Source of the DNA: Nocardioides panaciterrulae
GTDB lineage: Bacteria > Actinomycetota > Actinomycetes > Propionibacteriales > Nocardioidaceae
Assembly (NCBI RefSeq): GCF_013409645.1
Contig: NZ_JACCBG010000001.1
Coordinates: 1,672,001-1,736,000 of the forward strand
Direction: 5' to 3'
DNA: 64,000 nucleotides
Shown: positions 32,410-44,428 of the stretch, in pieces
How the letters are laid out: each line of letters begins with the position of its first letter
How positions within the stretch are numbered: position 1 is the first letter of the stretch
Made by a program: the position numbers and the translations under genes
The notes under the pieces: model-generated
Databases searched by the model: none
Told to the model about the DNA's origin: nothing
The model's input: only the letters and a program-made list of their open reading frames with translations

Positions 32410-32780
32410 GTGCCAGCGACCGTGTGACCAGCAGCGACCTCGACCCGGCCGTGGCCGCCCGGCTCCGGCGCACCGCCGACGGCTTGGTGCCGGCGGTGGT
32501 CCAGCAGCACGACACCGGCGAGGTGCTGATGCTCGGCTGGATGGACGACGAGGCGCTGGCCCGCACGCTGAGCAGCGGCCGCGCGACGTACTGGAGCCGG
32601 TCGCGGCAGGAGTACTGGGTCAAGGGCGAGACCTCTGGCAACCCCCAGTGGGTCAAGGAGGTCCGGCTGGACTGCGACGGCGACACCCTCCTGGTCAAGG
32701 TCGACCAGGAGGGGGTGGCCTGCCACACCGGCGACCGCACCTGCTTCGACGCCGACCCGCTGTCTGCGCGTCGTGGCTGA
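32406..32780 (+). CDS. hisI: HisI, phosphoribosyl-AMP cyclohydrolase
   Basis: It opens the purine ring of PR-AMP in the third histidine step. The 124 aa protein has [32 protein letters not shown] and the zinc-binding CHTGDRTCF. HisE is not fused. It is separated from hisDCBHAF by 9 kb of transport genes. It overlaps the MFS gene by 4 bases and the next gene by 8. Confidence 0.96.
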   Translation: MSASDRVTSSDLDPAVAARLRRTADGLVPAVVQQHDTGEVLMLGWMDDEALARTLSSGRATYWSRSRQEYWVKGETSGNPQWVKEVRLDCDGDTLLVKVDQEGVACHTGDRTCFDADPLSARRG

Positions 32781-33393
32781 CCCCGCGGCTCCCGGGCGGG
32801 ACCCCCGGCGCCGGACCTTCGGGCCGGTGGTGCTGCTCGGGCTCGCCGCCGCCACGCTGACGGCCGTCGCCGGCAACCAGCCGTGGGCCCAGGGCCACGG
32901 CCAGGCGGCCGACCGCCTCGCGGGCATGCCGTTGGCGGACGAGGCCGGCAAGGTCCCCGCCGCCGGCGCGATCGCGCTGGTGGTGCTGGCGTGCTGGGGG
33001 GTGGTGCTGGTGACCCGTGGGCGGGTCCGCCGGGCCGTGGCCGCCCTCGGCGTGGTCGCCTCGCTGGGCGTCCTCGTGGTGGTCGTCACCGGCTGGTCCT
33101 CGGCGGTCACCGGGCTGCGTGCCGACCTCACCGAGGTCGGGACGGTCGGCGCCGTCGACCACACGGTGTGGCTCTGGCTGGCGGGGCTCGGCGCGCTGGC
33201 GTCGCTGGCCGCCACCGTGCTCGCGGTCCGGTGGGCGCCGGGCTGGCCGGAGATGGGCAGCAGGTACGACGCGCCGACGGCCGGCGGGGGCGCCGCGGCG
33301 GCCGACCTGGTGGACCCCGCGGACCGGTCGAGCCTGGACCTCTGGAAGGCGATGGACGAGGGCCGTGACCCCACGTCCGGCCCGGCTGAATAG
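32773..33393 (+). CDS. Trp-biosynthesis-associated membrane protein
   Basis: The 206 aa protein has four hydrophobic segments. It starts [20 protein letters not shown] followed by QPWA, the pattern of the actinobacterial Trp-region membrane family (TIGR02234). Function is unknown. In relatives it sits between trpE and trpC. Here it follows hisI directly. GTG start inside the end of hisI. Confidence 0.82.
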   Translation: MADPAAPGRDPRRRTFGPVVLLGLAAATLTAVAGNQPWAQGHGQAADRLAGMPLADEAGKVPAAGAIALVVLACWGVVLVTRGRVRRAVAALGVVASLGVLVVVVTGWSSAVTGLRADLTEVGTVGAVDHTVWLWLAGLGALASLAATVLAVRWAPGWPEMGSRYDAPTAGGGAAAADLVDPADRSSLDLWKAMDEGRDPTSGPAE

Positions 33394-33456
33394 ACTGGTG
33401 CCCGCACCGGCGCGCGCGGCGTGCGACGTACACCCCTGTTCGGCAAGGAGCCATGC

Positions 33457-33654
33457 ATGTCTGACAACCACGGCAACACCCCCGCGGCCTGGAGCGCGGT
33501 CACGCTCGGGCTGGTCGGCTTCGTGGTCGGTGCCGTTGGCCTCATGCTCTCGCCGATCAACTACACCGTCTTCTGGGTCGGCATCGCGCTGGTCGTGGCC
33601 GCGGGCCTCGTCTACGCCGTCATGGGCAAGATGGGCATGGGCTCGTCCCACTGA
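33457..33654 (+). CDS. Small conserved actinobacterial membrane protein (HGxTPAAW type)
   Basis: The 65 aa protein begins [20 protein letters not shown] and has two hydrophobic segments. It resembles the small [13 protein letters not shown] proteins kept beside trpC in actinobacteria. The ATG has a good AAGGAG site. A TAGACT -10 box lies near 33391-33396. Function is unknown. Confidence 0.75.
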   Translation: MSDNHGNTPAAWSAVTLGLVGFVVGAVGLMLSPINYTVFWVGIALVVAAGLVYAVMGKMGMGSSH

Positions 33655-33748
33655 CGCCCCGTCCGGCAGTCGGAGCCGCGCACCGGGCCTCACCGACCGG
33701 ATGAGAGGCTTGGCCTCGAACCCACCCCGCTGGCCCAGGAGGTCCGTC

Positions 33749-34531
33749 ATGTCCGTGCTCGACGACATCGTCGCCGGCGTGCGGGCCGACCTCGAGGTCC
33801 GCGAGGCCGCCATGACCGCGGCCGACCTGCGCGCCGCGCTGGCCGACGTCGAGCCGCCGCGCGACCCGATGCCGCACTTCCGGGCCCCCGGCTCCAGCGT
33901 CATCGCCGAGGTCAAGCGCCGCAGCCCCAGCAAGGGCGACCTGGCCGAGATCCCGGACCCCGCGGTCCTCGCCCGGGAGTACGCCGCCGGCGGGGCCGCC
34001 GCGATCAGCGTGCTGACCGAGCAGCGCCGCTTCGGCGGGAGCCTGGCCGACCTGCGCGCGGTCCGCGCGGCGGTGGACACGCCGATCCTGCGCAAGGACT
34101 TCATCGTCACCGAGTACCAGCTGCTCGAGGCCCGGGCCGCGGGCGCCGACCTGGCCCTGCTCATCGTCGCCGCCCTCGACGACGACCAGCTGCGACGGCT
34201 CCACGACGTCGCCGGTGAGCTCGGCCTGACCGTGCTGGTCGAGGTCCACGACGAGGCCGAGACCGAGCGGGCCGTCGAGCTCGGTGCCGAGCTGGTGGGT
34301 GTCAACGCCCGCAACCTGAAGACCCTCGCCGTCGATGGCGACACCTTCGGTCGCCTCGCCCCGCTGGTCCCCGACGACCGGGTCAAGGTCGCCGAGTCCG
34401 GCATCTTCGGTCCCGACGACGTCCGCCGCTTCGTCGCGCAGGGCGCCCGGGCGGTGCTGGTCGGCGAGGCCCTCGTCAAGGACGGGGACCCGCAGCGGGC
34501 CGTCCGCAGCCTGACAGGAGTCCACGGATGA
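33749..34531 (+). CDS. trpC: TrpC, indole-3-glycerol phosphate synthase
   Basis: It closes the indole ring from CdRP. The 260 aa barrel has [15 protein letters not shown] (substrate-binding lysines), [24 protein letters not shown] and AESGI. It is single-function, not fused to TrpF. The ATG has CAGGAGG upstream, and the stop overlaps trpB by 4 bases. Confidence 0.96.
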   Translation: MSVLDDIVAGVRADLEVREAAMTAADLRAALADVEPPRDPMPHFRAPGSSVIAEVKRRSPSKGDLAEIPDPAVLAREYAAGGAAAISVLTEQRRFGGSLADLRAVRAAVDTPILRKDFIVTEYQLLEARAAGADLALLIVAALDDDQLRRLHDVAGELGLTVLVEVHDEAETERAVELGAELVGVNARNLKTLAVDGDTFGRLAPLVPDDRVKVAESGIFGPDDVRRFVAQGARAVLVGEALVKDGDPQRAVRSLTGVHG

Positions 34532-35829
34532 GCACCCACGTCGAGCGCCCCACCTCCTACGACGCCGACGAGCGGGGCTGGTTCGGCGGCCCCGAGACGG
34601 GCTGGGGCGGCCGGTTCATGCCGGAGGCGCTGGTCGCCGCGCTCGACGAGCTCACGGCCGCGTGGCAGGACGCGATGGCCGATCCCTCGTTCGTGGCCGA
34701 GTTCGACACGATCCTGCGCGAGTACGCCGGCATGCCGAGCCCGCTCTACCACGCCGAACGGCTCTCGCAGAAGGTCGGCGCCCGGATCCTGCTCAAGCGC
34801 GAGGACCTCAACCACACCGGGGCCCACAAGATCCGCAACGTGCTCGGCCAGGCGCTGCTGACCAAGCGGATGGGCAAGACGCGGGTCATCGCCGAGACCG
34901 GGGCCGGCCAGCACGGCGTGGCCAGCGCGACGGCCGCGGCGTACTTCGGTCTCGACTGCACCGTCTACATGGGCGCGGTCGACACCCGTCGCCAGGCCCT
35001 CAACGTCGCCCGCATGCACCTGCTGGGCGCCAAGGTGGTGCCGGTGGCGTCCGGCAGCGCCACCCTCAAGGACGCGATCAACGAGGCGATGCGCGACTGG
35101 GTCGCCTCGGTCGACCGGACCGCCTACCTGTTCGGCACCGCGGCGGGGCCGCACCCGTTCCCCAGCATGGTCCGCGACTTCACCCGCGGCATCGGTGACG
35201 AGGCGCGCCAGCAGTGCCTGGAGCGCTGGGGCCGATTGCCCGACGCGATCGCCGCGTGCGTGGGCGGCGGCTCGAACGCCATCGGGCTGTTCACCGCGTT
35301 CCTCGACGACGCCGAGGTCGCCGTCTACGGCTTCGAGCCCGGCGGCGAGGGGGTCGACACCCCCCGGCACGCCGCCACCATCCACGCCGGTGCCAAGGGC
35401 GTGCTGCACGGCGCCCGCACCTACGTGCTGCAGGACGCGGACGGGCAGACGATCGAGTCGCACTCGATCTCGGCCGGCCTGGATTACCCCGGCGTCGGCC
35501 CGCAGCACGCCCACCTCGCCGCGACCGGGCGGGCGACCTACCTGCCCGTCACCGACGACGAGGCGATGGCGGCGATGGCGCTGCTGAGCCGGACCGAGGG
35601 CATCATCCCGGCCATCGAGTCCGCCCATGCCGTCGCTGGGGCCCTCGAGGTCGCGCGGCGGCTGGGCGAGGAGCGCGGACCGGAGGCGACGGTGCTGATC
35701 AACCTCTCGGGCCGCGGCGACAAGGACATGGGCACCGCCATCGAGTACTTCGGCCTGGGCGACCCCGACAAGGTGACCGAGGAACCGGTCGGCGAGCCCG
35801 GCGAGGACCTGCAGGGAGAGCGCGGATGA
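34528..35829 (+). CDS. trpB: TrpB, tryptophan synthase beta chain
   Basis: This PLP enzyme joins indole and serine. The 433 aa protein has the PLP lysine in [23 protein letters not shown], and the glycine-rich phosphate loop [11 protein letters not shown]. It overlaps both trpC and trpA by 4 bases. Confidence 0.97.
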   Translation: MSTHVERPTSYDADERGWFGGPETGWGGRFMPEALVAALDELTAAWQDAMADPSFVAEFDTILREYAGMPSPLYHAERLSQKVGARILLKREDLNHTGAHKIRNVLGQALLTKRMGKTRVIAETGAGQHGVASATAAAYFGLDCTVYMGAVDTRRQALNVARMHLLGAKVVPVASGSATLKDAINEAMRDWVASVDRTAYLFGTAAGPHPFPSMVRDFTRGIGDEARQQCLERWGRLPDAIAACVGGGSNAIGLFTAFLDDAEVAVYGFEPGGEGVDTPRHAATIHAGAKGVLHGARTYVLQDADGQTIESHSISAGLDYPGVGPQHAHLAATGRATYLPVTDDEAMAAMALLSRTEGIIPAIESAHAVAGALEVARRLGEERGPEATVLINLSGRGDKDMGTAIEYFGLGDPDKVTEEPVGEPGEDLQGERG

Positions 35830-36644
35830 GCGTCTCGGTCGCGTTCGACAAGGCGCGGGGCGAGCAGCGCGCCGCGCTCGTCGGCTACCTCCCCGCCGGC
35901 TTCCCCGACGTCGCGGGCGGGATCGAGGCGCTGCGGGCCATGGTCGACGCCGGCTGTGACGTGATCGAGGTCGGGCTGCCCTACAGCGACCCGGTCATGG
36001 ACGGGCCCACCATCCAGGCCGCCGCCCAGCAGGCCCTCGAGCGCGGGGTGCGCACCAGCGACGTGCTGCGCACCGTCGAGGCGGTCGCGGCCACCGGCAC
36101 GCCCACCGTGGTGATGACCTACTGGAACCCGGTGGAGCGCCACGGCGTCGCCCGCTTCGCGGCGGAGCTCGCCGACGCCGGGGGAGCGGGGCTGATCACC
36201 CCCGACCTGACGCCCGACCCGGACGTCGCCGGGGCGTGGATCGCCGCGGCGGACGAGCACGACCTCGACAAGGTCTTCCTGGTCGCGCCCTCCTCGACCG
36301 AGGAGCGGATCGCGATGACCACCGCCGCCTGCCGCGGGTTCGTCTACGCCACCGCGGTCATGGGCGTCACCGGTGCCCGAGCCACCACCAGCGACCTGGC
36401 CGGGCCGCTGGTCGGCCGGGTCCGCGCCGCGGTGCGGCAGCAGGGCAGCGGGCTGCCGATCGGGGTCGGCCTCGGCGTGAGCAACGGGGACCAGGCCGCC
36501 GAGGTGGCGTCGTACGCCGACGGCGTGATCGTGGGCTCGGCGTTCGTGCGCTGCCTGCTCGACCACCCCGACGACCGGGCGGCCGGCCTGCGGGCCCTGA
36601 CGGTGCTGACGGAGGACCTCGCCGGCGGTGTCCGGCGTGCGTGA
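35826..36644 (+). CDS. trpA: TrpA, tryptophan synthase alpha chain
   Basis: It cleaves indole-3-glycerol phosphate to indole for TrpB. The 272 aa barrel has [10 protein letters not shown], the catalytic glutamate in [17 protein letters not shown], and the late GVTGAR and VGLGVS loops. It ends the trpCBA block and overlaps the Sco-like gene by 17 bases. Confidence 0.96.
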   Translation: MSVSVAFDKARGEQRAALVGYLPAGFPDVAGGIEALRAMVDAGCDVIEVGLPYSDPVMDGPTIQAAAQQALERGVRTSDVLRTVEAVAATGTPTVVMTYWNPVERHGVARFAAELADAGGAGLITPDLTPDPDVAGAWIAAADEHDLDKVFLVAPSSTEERIAMTTAACRGFVYATAVMGVTGARATTSDLAGPLVGRVRAAVRQQGSGLPIGVGLGVSNGDQAAEVASYADGVIVGSAFVRCLLDHPDDRAAGLRALTVLTEDLAGGVRRA

Positions 36645-37260
36645 GCGGGTCGGGCTCGCCGGGCGGTTGGCGGCCGGGGTGCTGGCGGCCGGGGTGCTGG
36701 CCGGCTGCGGCGGCGACGCGTCGGGCAGCGGGGGCGGGCTGCACGGGGTCACCCATGCCGCCTACCGGGTCCCGGCCACGCCCCTGACCGACACCGACGG
36801 CCAGCCGTTCTCACTGGTGCGCGACACCGACAAGCCGCTGACGCTGGTGTTCTTCGGCTACTCGCACTGCCCGGACATCTGCCAGACCGTGATGAGCTCC
36901 CTGGCGGTGGCCATGCAGCGCCTCGACGACGACGATCGCGCCGCGGTCGACGTCGTCTTCGTCACCACCGACCCGGCCCGGGACACGCCCGCCGCGCTGC
37001 GCCGCTACCTCGACCGCTACGACCCCTCGTTCATCGGCCTGACCGGCGACCTGAAGACGATCGCGGCGATCGGCAAGTCGCTGGCGGTCTACGTCGCCCA
37101 GGGCCAGAAGCTGCCCACCGGCGGCTACGACCTGAACAGCCACAGCACCCAGGTCACCGCGATCGGCAGCGACGACCTGTCGCACGTGCTGTGGACGAGG
37201 GACACCTCGCCGGCAGAGTTCGCCGATGACATCCACACCCTCCTGCAGAAGTCGAGCTGA
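36628..37260 (+). CDS. Sco1/SenC-type copper lipoprotein
   Basis: Sco proteins deliver copper or electrons to cytochrome oxidase assembly. The 210 aa protein has a lipoprotein signal ending LAGC (Cys27). It keeps the copper-binding CPDIC in FFGYSHCPDICQTV, and the distal histidine in LNSHSTQ. The thioredoxin fold is complete. GTG 36628 or GTG 36637 could start it. Lying just before lgt, the lipidation enzyme, is fitting but not proof of a link. Confidence 0.9.
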   Translation: MSGVRERVGLAGRLAAGVLAAGVLAGCGGDASGSGGGLHGVTHAAYRVPATPLTDTDGQPFSLVRDTDKPLTLVFFGYSHCPDICQTVMSSLAVAMQRLDDDDRAAVDVVFVTTDPARDTPAALRRYLDRYDPSFIGLTGDLKTIAAIGKSLAVYVAQGQKLPTGGYDLNSHSTQVTAIGSDDLSHVLWTRDTSPAEFADDIHTLLQKSS

Positions 37261-37263
37261 CCC

Positions 37264-38151
37264 ATGAGCCTCACCCTGCTGTCCATCCCGAGCCCTTCGC
37301 AGGGGGTCTGGCACCTCGGGCCGCTGCCGATCCGCGGCTACGCGCTGTGCATCATCGCCGGGATCGTGCTCGCGATCTGGATCGGTGAGCGGCGCTGGGT
37401 GGCGCGCGGCGGCCGGCCCGGCGAGGTCAGCGACCTGGCGGTGTGGGCGGTGCCGTTCGGGCTGGTCGGCGGCCGGCTCTACCACGTTCTGACCGACCAC
37501 GACCTCTACTTCGGCGCGGGCAAGCACCCGATCGAGGCGCTCTACATCTGGCGCGGTGGCCTCGGCATCTGGGGGGCGATCGCGCTCGGCGGGGTCGGCG
37601 TCTGGATCGGCGCCCGGCGGATGGGCATCCGGGTGCCTCCCATGCTCGACGCGCTGGCGCCCGGGGTGCTGGTCGCGCAGGCACTCGGCCGGTGGGGGAA
37701 CTGGTTCAACCAGGAGCTGTTCGGCAAGCCCACCGACCTGCCCTGGGGCCTGAGCGTGAGCCCGTCGACCGCGGCCGACGTGGGCTACCCCCCGGGGACG
37801 TTGTTCCACCCGACCTTCCTCTACGAGTGCCTCTGGGATCTCGGGGCGTTCGCGCTGGTGATCTGGCTGGACCGCCGGCTGCGCCTGGGCCACGGGCGGG
37901 TGGTCGCGATCTACGTGATGGCCTACACCGCCGGACGCGGCTGGATCGAGATGCTGCGCATCGACAACGTCGAGCTCAAGGACGTCGGCGGGCTGCGTTT
38001 CAACGTGTGGACCTCGATGGTCATGTTCGTCGCCGCTGCGGTGTACTTCGTGGTGAGCAGCCGGCGTCGACCCGGTCGCGAGGAGGAGGTCTACCGCCCC
38101 GGTCACGGGCCGGACGGCTCGGAGGAGGACCCCGACCGGGTGGTAGCCTGA
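37264..38151 (+). CDS. lgt: Lgt, prolipoprotein diacylglyceryl transferase
   Basis: It attaches diacylglycerol to the lipobox cysteine before LspA cleavage. The 295 aa protein has about seven membrane segments. Characteristic parts are [33 protein letters not shown] and the signature [15 protein letters not shown]. The C-terminal tail is acidic and shorter than the long tails of mycobacterial Lgt. Confidence 0.96.
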   Translation: MSLTLLSIPSPSQGVWHLGPLPIRGYALCIIAGIVLAIWIGERRWVARGGRPGEVSDLAVWAVPFGLVGGRLYHVLTDHDLYFGAGKHPIEALYIWRGGLGIWGAIALGGVGVWIGARRMGIRVPPMLDALAPGVLVAQALGRWGNWFNQELFGKPTDLPWGLSVSPSTAADVGYPPGTLFHPTFLYECLWDLGAFALVIWLDRRLRLGHGRVVAIYVMAYTAGRGWIEMLRIDNVELKDVGGLRFNVWTSMVMFVAAAVYFVVSSRRRPGREEEVYRPGHGPDGSEEDPDRVVA

Positions 38152-38308
38152 GCTCTCCGCTAGGGCCAATGTCGTCCCCTGCCTGGTCGGCGGTAGCCGA
38201 CTGACAACTCGGTCGGCTCCCACGCCGACTCACATTGCATGGCCGATCCGTCGGCGCGCACCCGGTCCGGCCGGGGCGGCCGGCACGACGACGACGGGAG
38301 AATGCCCG
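38152..38308 (+). promoter_or_regulatory. Structured leader of gltB
   Basis: This 157-base leader holds two tandem hairpins with near-identical stems: GTCGG and CCGAC (38186-38201), and GTCGGC and GCCGAC (38212-38229). A -10-like TAGCCT lies at about 38143-38148, inside the end of lgt. No known riboswitch consensus was recognised. The paired stems could form alternative structures. Confidence 0.4.
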
Positions 38309-41300
38309 GTGCCTCGTTCGCACGCATTCCCGCCGCCCCAGGGGCTCTACGACCCTCGCCACGAGCACGACGCGTGTGGCGTGGCGTTCGTCGCGACCCT
38401 GACCGGCGTTGCCAGTCACGACATCGTCCAGCAGGGCCTCACCGCCCTGCTGAACCTCGACCACCGCGGCGCCGCGGGCGCTGAGCCGAACTCCGGTGAC
38501 GGCGCGGGCATCCTGATCCAGGTCCCCGACGCGTTCCTGCGCGACGTGGCCAAGGACGCGGGGTTCGACCTCCCGCCGCAGCACTCCTACGCGGTCGGCA
38601 CCGCCTTCCTGCCCGGCGACGCCGAGACCGTCACCAAGGCCCGCCGCCGGATCGAGGAGATCGCCGCCGAGGAGGGCCTCGCGGTCCTCGGGTGGCGCGA
38701 CGTGCCGGTCGACCCCTCCTCCCTGGGCCGCACCGCGCTCGAGGTGATGCCGAGCTTCAGCCAGCTGTTCGTGGCCGGAGCCGGCTCGCGGGTGACCGGG
38801 ATGGCGCTGGAGCGGCTGGCGTTCTGCCTGCGCAAGCGGGCCGAGCGGGAGACCGACGCCTACTTCCCGTCGATGTCCTCCCGCACCCTGGTCTACAAGG
38901 GCATGCTGACGCCCGCCCAGCTCGACGAGGTCTTCCCGGACCTGCGTGACGAGCGGATGGCCTCGGCGATCGCGGTGGTGCACTCGCGCTTCTCCACCAA
39001 CACCTTCCCCAGCTGGCCGCTGGCCCACCCGTTCCGGTTCATCGCCCACAACGGCGAGATCAACACGGTCATGGGCAACCGCAACTGGATGCGCGCCCGC
39101 GAGGCGCTGCTGGCCTCCGACCTGATCCCGGGCGACCTCGAGCGGCTCTACCCGGTCTGCACCCCGGGCGCGTCGGACTCGGCGTCGTTCGACGAGGTGC
39201 TCGAGCTGCTGCACATGGGCGGCCGCTCACTGCCGCACTCGGTGCTGATGATGATCCCCGAGGCGTGGGAGAACCACGCCGAGATGGACTCGGCCCGCCG
39301 CGCGTTCTACGAGTTCCACTCCACCATGATGGAGCCCTGGGACGGCCCGGCCTGCGTGGTGTTCACCGACGGCTCCCAGATCGGTGCGGTCCTGGACCGC
39401 AACGGCCTGCGCCCCTCGCGCTACTGGGTGACCGACGACGGACTCGTGGTGCTGGCCTCCGAGGTCGGCGTGCTCGACATCGACCCCGCGAAGGTCGTCC
39501 GCAAGGGCCGGCTCCAGCCGGGCCGGATGTTCCTCGTGGACACCGACGAGCACCGCATCATCGAGGACGAGGAGGTCAAGGACGAGCTCGCCGCCGAGCA
39601 CCCGTACGACGAGTGGCTGCACGCCGGCCTGATCCACCTCGACGACATCCCCGAGCGCGAGCACGTCGTGCACACCCACGCCTCGGTGTCCCGGCGCCAG
39701 CAGGTCTTCGGGTACACCGAGGAGGAGCTGCGGGTCCTGCTGACCCCGATGGCCAACACGGGTGCCGAGCCGATCGGCTCGATGGGCACCGACACCCCGC
39801 TCGCGGTGCTGAGCGACAAGCCGCGGCTGATCTTCGACTACTTCACCCAGCTGTTCGCGCAGGTCACCAACCCGCCGCTGGACGCCATCCGCGAGGAGCT
39901 CGTCACCTCGCTGAACGGCACCATCGGCCCGGAGTCCAACCTGCTGGAGCCGGCGCCGGCCTCCTGCCGCCAGGTGGTGCTGCCGTTCCCGGTGATCTCC
40001 AACGACGACCTGGCCAAGATCCGCCACGTCAACCGCGACGGCGACATGCCGGGCTTCATCACCCACGTCTCCCGAGGCCTCTACGACGTCGAGGGGGGCG
40101 GCGCCGCGATGGCCGCGCGCCTCGACGAGATCTGCGCCGAGGTCAGCGAGGCGATCGCGGACGGCGCCCGGATCATCGTGCTGTCCGACCGGCACGCCAC
40201 CGCCGAGCTGGCGCCGATCCCGTCGCTGCTGCTCACCGGCGCGGTCCACCACCACCTGGTGCGCGAGAAGACCCGCACCCAGGTCGGGCTGCTGGTCGAG
40301 GCCGGCGACGTGCGCGAGGTCCACCACGTGGCGCTGCTGGTCGGCTACGGCGCGGCCGCGGTCAACCCCTACCTCGCGATGGAGTCCGTCGAGGACCTCG
40401 CCCGCGAGGGCTACTACGTCAAGGCCGAGCCGGAGCAGGCGGTGGCCAACCTGGTCAAGGCGCTCGGCAAGGGCGTGCTGAAGGTGATGTCCAAGATGGG
40501 CGTCTCCACCGTGGCCTCCTACACCGGCGCCCAGATCTTCGAGGCGCTCGGCCTCTCGCAGGCGGTCGTCGACCGGTACTTCACCGGCACCACCTCCAAG
40601 CTGGGCGGGATCGAGCTCGACACGATCGCCGAGGAGGTGGCTCGCCGGCACGCCACGGCGTACCCCTCCCGCGGCATCGCCCCGGCCCACCGCGAGCTGG
40701 CCATCGGCGGGGAGTACCAGTGGCGTCGCGAGGGCGAGCCACACCTGTTCGACCCCGAGACGGTCTTCCGGCTTCAGCACGCCACCCGCACCGGGCGCTA
40801 CGACGTGTTCAAGCAGTACACCGCCCGCGTCGACGAGCAGTCGATGCGGCTGATGACGCTGCGTGGGCTGTTCCGGTTCAAGGACGGGGAGGCCAGCGGA
40901 CGCCGTCCGGTCCCGATCGAGGAGGTCGAGCCGGTCTCCGAGATCGTCAAGCGGTTCTCGACCGGCGCCATGTCCTACGGGTCGATCAGCCAGGAGGCGC
41001 ACGAGACCCTCGCGATCGCGATGAACCGGCTGGGCGCGAAGTCCAACACCGGTGAGGGCGGGGAGGACTCCGACCGGCTCCTGGACCCCGAGCGCCGCAG
41101 CGCGATCAAGCAGGTCGCGTCGGGCCGCTTCGGCGTCACCGCGGAGTACCTCACCAACGCCGACGACATCCAGATCAAGATGGCCCAGGGCGCCAAGCCC
41201 GGCGAGGGCGGTCAGCTGCCCGGCCACAAGGTCTACCCGTGGGTGGCCAAGACCCGGCACTCCACGCCGGGCGTGGGCCTGATCAGCCCGCCGCCGCACC

Positions 41301-42874
41301 ACGACATCTACTCGATCGAGGACCTGGCGCAGCTGATCCACGACCTGAAGAACGCCAACCCGGCGGCCCGCGTGCACGTGAAGCTGGTCTCCGAGGTCGG
41401 CGTCGGCACGGTCGCGACCGGTGTCTCCAAGGCGCACGCCGACGTGGTGCTGATCTCCGGGCACGACGGCGGCACCGGCGCCTCGCCGCTGACCTCGCTC
41501 AAGCACGCCGGTGGTCCGTGGGAGCTCGGTCTGGCCGAGACCCAGCAGACGCTGCTGCTCAACGGGCTGCGCGACCGGATCGTCGTGCAGACCGACGGCC
41601 AGCTCAAGACCGGCCGTGACGTCGTGATCGCCGCGCTGCTGGGTGCGGAGGAGTTCGGCTTCGCCACCGCGCCGCTGGTGGTCTCGGGCTGCATCATGAT
41701 GCGGGTCTGCCACCTGGACACCTGCCCGGTCGGCGTCGCGACGCAGAACCCGGTGCTGCGCGAGCGCTTCTCGGGCAAGCCGGAGTTCGTGATCAACTTC
41801 TTCGAGTACATCGCCGAGGAGGTCCGCGAGCTGCTCGCCCAGCTCGGGTTCCGCAGCATCGACGAGGCGGTCGGCCAGGCCGACGTGCTCGACGTGGCGG
41901 AGGCGGTGGACCACTGGAAGGCCGCCGGGCTGGACCTCTCGCCGATCCTGCACAAGCCCGAGCTGCCCAGCCAGGACGGGACGAGCGCGGCGCTGCGCAA
42001 TGTCCGCGCCCAGGACCACGGCCTCGCCAAGGCGCTCGACGTGACCACCCTTGTCCCGCTGGCGGCGGCCGCCCTCGAGCGGGGCGAGCCGGTGCGCGGA
42101 CAGGTCGAGATCCGCAACGTCAACCGCACCGTCGGCACGATCCTCGGCCACGAGGTCACCAAGCGGTACGGCGCGGAGGGGTTGCCCGACGGCACCATCG
42201 ACCTGACCTTCACCGGGTCGGCCGGCCAGTCCTTCGGCGCGTTCGTGCCGCGGGGCATGACGCTGCGGCTCGAGGGCGACGCCAACGACTACGTCGGCAA
42301 GGGCCTCTCCGGCGGCCGGATCGTGGTGCGCCCCGACCGGGCCGCCTCGTTCGACGCCCACGAGCAGATCATCGCCGGCAACGTGATCGGCTACGGCGCG
42401 ACCTCGGGGGAGATCTTCCTGCGAGGGATCGTCGGCGAGCGCTTCTGCGTCCGCAACTCCGGTGCCCACGCGGTCGTCGAGGGTGTCGGCGACCACGGCT
42501 GTGAGTACATGACCGGCGGCATCGTGGTCGTGCTCGGCCGGACCGGGCGCAACTTCGCCGCGGGCATGTCCGGCGGCTACGCCTTCGTGCTCGACCTCGA
42601 CGAGCGCCGGGTCAACCACGACCTGGTGGACCTGAACAAGGTCGAGGGCGACGCCGCCGAGGAGCTGCACGCCCTGGTGTCCCGGCACCTCGAGGAGACC
42701 GGCTCGACGGTGGCCGAGCAGCTGCTGGCCGACTGGCCCGCCGCCGTGGCCCGGTTCACCGAGGTCATGCCCAGTGACTACAAGCGGGTCCTGGAGGCCC
42801 GCGCCGAGGCTGTCGAGGACGGTCTCGGCGACGACGAGGCCGACGCGCGCATCATGGAGGTGCTTCATGGCTGA
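38309..42874 (+). CDS. gltB: GltB, glutamate synthase large subunit
   Basis: It makes two glutamates from glutamine and 2-oxoglutarate. The 1521 aa protein has a 22-residue propeptide, then Cys23 (ACGVAF) as the amidotransferase nucleophile. The FMN-binding synthase domain includes [15 protein letters not shown] and [11 protein letters not shown]. The 3Fe-4S cysteines lie in [17 protein letters not shown]-terminal beta-helix domain ends near residue 1480. The GTG start has GGGAG 9 bases upstream. An ATG at 38302 is out of frame. The end overlaps gltD by 8 bases. Confidence 0.97.
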   Translation: MPRSHAFPPPQGLYDPRHEHDACGVAFVATLTGVASHDIVQQGLTALLNLDHRGAAGAEPNSGDGAGILIQVPDAFLRDVAKDAGFDLPPQHSYAVGTAFLPGDAETVTKARRRIEEIAAEEGLAVLGWRDVPVDPSSLGRTALEVMPSFSQLFVAGAGSRVTGMALERLAFCLRKRAERETDAYFPSMSSRTLVYKGMLTPAQLDEVFPDLRDERMASAIAVVHSRFSTNTFPSWPLAHPFRFIAHNGEINTVMGNRNWMRAREALLASDLIPGDLERLYPVCTPGASDSASFDEVLELLHMGGRSLPHSVLMMIPEAWENHAEMDSARRAFYEFHSTMMEPWDGPACVVFTDGSQIGAVLDRNGLRPSRYWVTDDGLVVLASEVGVLDIDPAKVVRKGRLQPGRMFLVDTDEHRIIEDEEVKDELAAEHPYDEWLHAGLIHLDDIPEREHVVHTHASVSRRQQVFGYTEEELRVLLTPMANTGAEPIGSMGTDTPLAVLSDKPRLIFDYFTQLFAQVTNPPLDAIREELVTSLNGTIGPESNLLEPAPASCRQVVLPFPVISNDDLAKIRHVNRDGDMPGFITHVSRGLYDVEGGGAAMAARLDEICAEVSEAIADGARIIVLSDRHATAELAPIPSLLLTGAVHHHLVREKTRTQVGLLVEAGDVREVHHVALLVGYGAAAVNPYLAMESVEDLAREGYYVKAEPEQAVANLVKALGKGVLKVMSKMGVSTVASYTGAQIFEALGLSQAVVDRYFTGTTSKLGGIELDTIAEEVARRHATAYPSRGIAPAHRELAIGGEYQWRREGEPHLFDPETVFRLQHATRTGRYDVFKQYTARVDEQSMRLMTLRGLFRFKDGEASGRRPVPIEEVEPVSEIVKRFSTGAMSYGSISQEAHETLAIAMNRLGAKSNTGEGGEDSDRLLDPERRSAIKQVASGRFGVTAEYLTNADDIQIKMAQGAKPGEGGQLPGHKVYPWVAKTRHSTPGVGLISPPPHHDIYSIEDLAQLIHDLKNANPAARVHVKLVSEVGVGTVATGVSKAHADVVLISGHDGGTGASPLTSLKHAGGPWELGLAETQQTLLLNGLRDRIVVQTDGQLKTGRDVVIAALLGAEEFGFATAPLVVSGCIMMRVCHLDTCPVGVATQNPVLRERFSGKPEFVINFFEYIAEEVRELLAQLGFRSIDEAVGQADVLDVAEAVDHWKAAGLDLSPILHKPELPSQDGTSAALRNVRAQDHGLAKALDVTTLVPLAAAALERGEPVRGQVEIRNVNRTVGTILGHEVTKRYGAEGLPDGTIDLTFTGSAGQSFGAFVPRGMTLRLEGDANDYVGKGLSGGRIVVRPDRAASFDAHEQIIAGNVIGYGATSGEIFLRGIVGERFCVRNSGAHAVVEGVGDHGCEYMTGGIVVVLGRTGRNFAAGMSGGYAFVLDLDERRVNHDLVDLNKVEGDAAEELHALVSRHLEETGSTVAEQLLADWPAAVARFTEVMPSDYKRVLEARAEAVEDGLGDDEADARIMEVLHG

Positions 42875-44363
42875 CCCGAAGGGATTCCTCAAGAGCGGCC
42901 GGAAGGTCGCCGAGCGGCGGCCGGTCCAGGAGCGGGTCCACGACTGGAACGAGGTCTACCCCGGGTCCGCCGGCCGGGCGCTGCTGCCCATCATCACCGA
43001 GCAGGCCGGGCGCTGCATGGACTGCGGCATCCCGTTCTGCCACCAGGGCTGTCCACTGGGCAACATCATCCCCGAGTGGAACGACCTGGTGTGGCGTGAC
43101 GACTGGGAGGGCGCGATCGAGCGCCTGCACGCGACCAACAACTTCCCGGAGTTCACCGGTCGCCTCTGCCCGGCGCCCTGCGAGACCGCCTGCGTGCTCG
43201 GCATCAACCAGGACCCGGTGACGATCAAGAACGTCGAGGTCTCGATCATCGACAAGGCGTGGGAGTCCGGGTTCGTCCGGCCCCAGCCGCCGGAGTGGCT
43301 CTCGGGCCGCACCGTCGCGGTGGTGGGCTCCGGCCCGGCGGGCCTCGCGGCCGCCCAGCAGTTGACCCGCGCCGGCCACACCGTCGCGGTCTACGAGCGC
43401 GCCGACAAGATCGGCGGGCTGCTGCGCTACGGCATCCCCGAGTTCAAGATGGAGAAGCAGCACCTCGACCGGCGCCTGGACCAGATGCGGCGCGAGGGCA
43501 CGGTGTTCCGGGCCGGCGTCGACGTGGGCGCGGACCTCGCCGGCCGGGACCTCAAGGACCGCTACGACGCGGTCGTGCTGGCCATCGGGGCCACCGAGGC
43601 CCGCGACCTGCCGATCGCCGGGCGCGAGCTCTCCGGCATCCACCAGGCCATGGAGTTCCTGCCGCAGGCCAACCGCAGCTCGCTCGGCGAGGACGTGCCG
43701 CTGCCCGAGGGCCAGCAGCAGATCACCGCCGAGGGCAAGCACGTCGTGATCATCGGCGGCGGCGACACCGGCGCGGACTGCCTGGGCACCTCCACCCGCC
43801 AGGGCGCGCTGTCGGTCACGCAGCTGGAGATCATGCCCGAGCCGCCGGTCGAGCGGCCGGCGGGCCAGCCGTGGCCCACCTATCCGATGGTCTTCCGGGT
43901 CTCCTCCGCGCACGAGGAGGCCGACGAGACCGAGGTCGGGAGTCGGGTCTACGCCGTCTCGACCAAGGAGTTCCTCGGCGACGAGGACGGTGCCGTGCGG
44001 GCGCTGCGCCTGGTCGACGTGAAGTTCGAGGACGGCAAGCTGGTCGAGATCGAGGGCACCGAGCGGGAGATCCCGGCTCAGCTGGTCCTCTTCGCGATGG
44101 GCTTCACCGGCCCGCAGCGGTCCGGCCTGGTCGAGCAGCTCGGGGTCGATCTCGACGAGCGCGGCAACGTCGCGCGCGACGCGTCGTACATGACCTCGGT
44201 GCCGGGCGTCTTCGTCGCCGGTGACGCCGGTCGCGGCCAGTCGCTGATCGTCTGGGCGATCGCCGAGGGCCGCTCCGCAGCCGCGTCGGTGGACCGCCAC
44301 CTCGCCGGCTCCACGACGCTGCCCGCGCCGATCCTGCCGACCGAGCGTCCCCTGGTCGTGTGA
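42867..44363 (+). CDS. gltD: GltD, glutamate synthase small subunit
   Basis: This NADPH-oxidising FAD and iron-sulfur subunit feeds electrons to GltB. The 498 aa protein has 4Fe-4S cysteine clusters in [17 protein letters not shown] and [13 protein letters not shown], the FAD loop [15 protein letters not shown], and the NADPH loop [14 protein letters not shown]. The ATG has TGGAGGTG upstream. Confidence 0.97.
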   Translation: MADPKGFLKSGRKVAERRPVQERVHDWNEVYPGSAGRALLPIITEQAGRCMDCGIPFCHQGCPLGNIIPEWNDLVWRDDWEGAIERLHATNNFPEFTGRLCPAPCETACVLGINQDPVTIKNVEVSIIDKAWESGFVRPQPPEWLSGRTVAVVGSGPAGLAAAQQLTRAGHTVAVYERADKIGGLLRYGIPEFKMEKQHLDRRLDQMRREGTVFRAGVDVGADLAGRDLKDRYDAVVLAIGATEARDLPIAGRELSGIHQAMEFLPQANRSSLGEDVPLPEGQQQITAEGKHVVIIGGGDTGADCLGTSTRQGALSVTQLEIMPEPPVERPAGQPWPTYPMVFRVSSAHEEADETEVGSRVYAVSTKEFLGDEDGAVRALRLVDVKFEDGKLVEIEGTEREIPAQLVLFAMGFTGPQRSGLVEQLGVDLDERGNVARDASYMTSVPGVFVAGDAGRGQSLIVWAIAEGRSAAASVDRHLAGSTTLPAPILPTERPLVV

Positions 44364-44416
44364 CCCACCTGGGCGATCGGGGCGTGGTGCGAGTGTTGGA
44401 TCGTTCAAAGAGCCGC

Positions 44417-44422
44417 TAGGGT
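44417..44422 (+). promoter_or_regulatory. -10 box of a leaderless pyk promoter
   Basis: TAGGGT lies 6 bases before the pyk GTG. A TTGGAT at 44396-44401 could be the -35 box with a short 15-base spacing. Confidence 0.5.
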
Positions 44423-44428
44423 AGGCGC

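Noticed and set aside
38152..38308. Known glutamine riboswitch before gltB
   Set aside because: I could not match the hairpins to any riboswitch consensus I know, so I report only an unclassified structured leader.
39227..42892. 1221-codon open frame on the minus strand
   Set aside because: It is antisense to gltB with no recognisable protein features. It is an effect of third-position GC bias.
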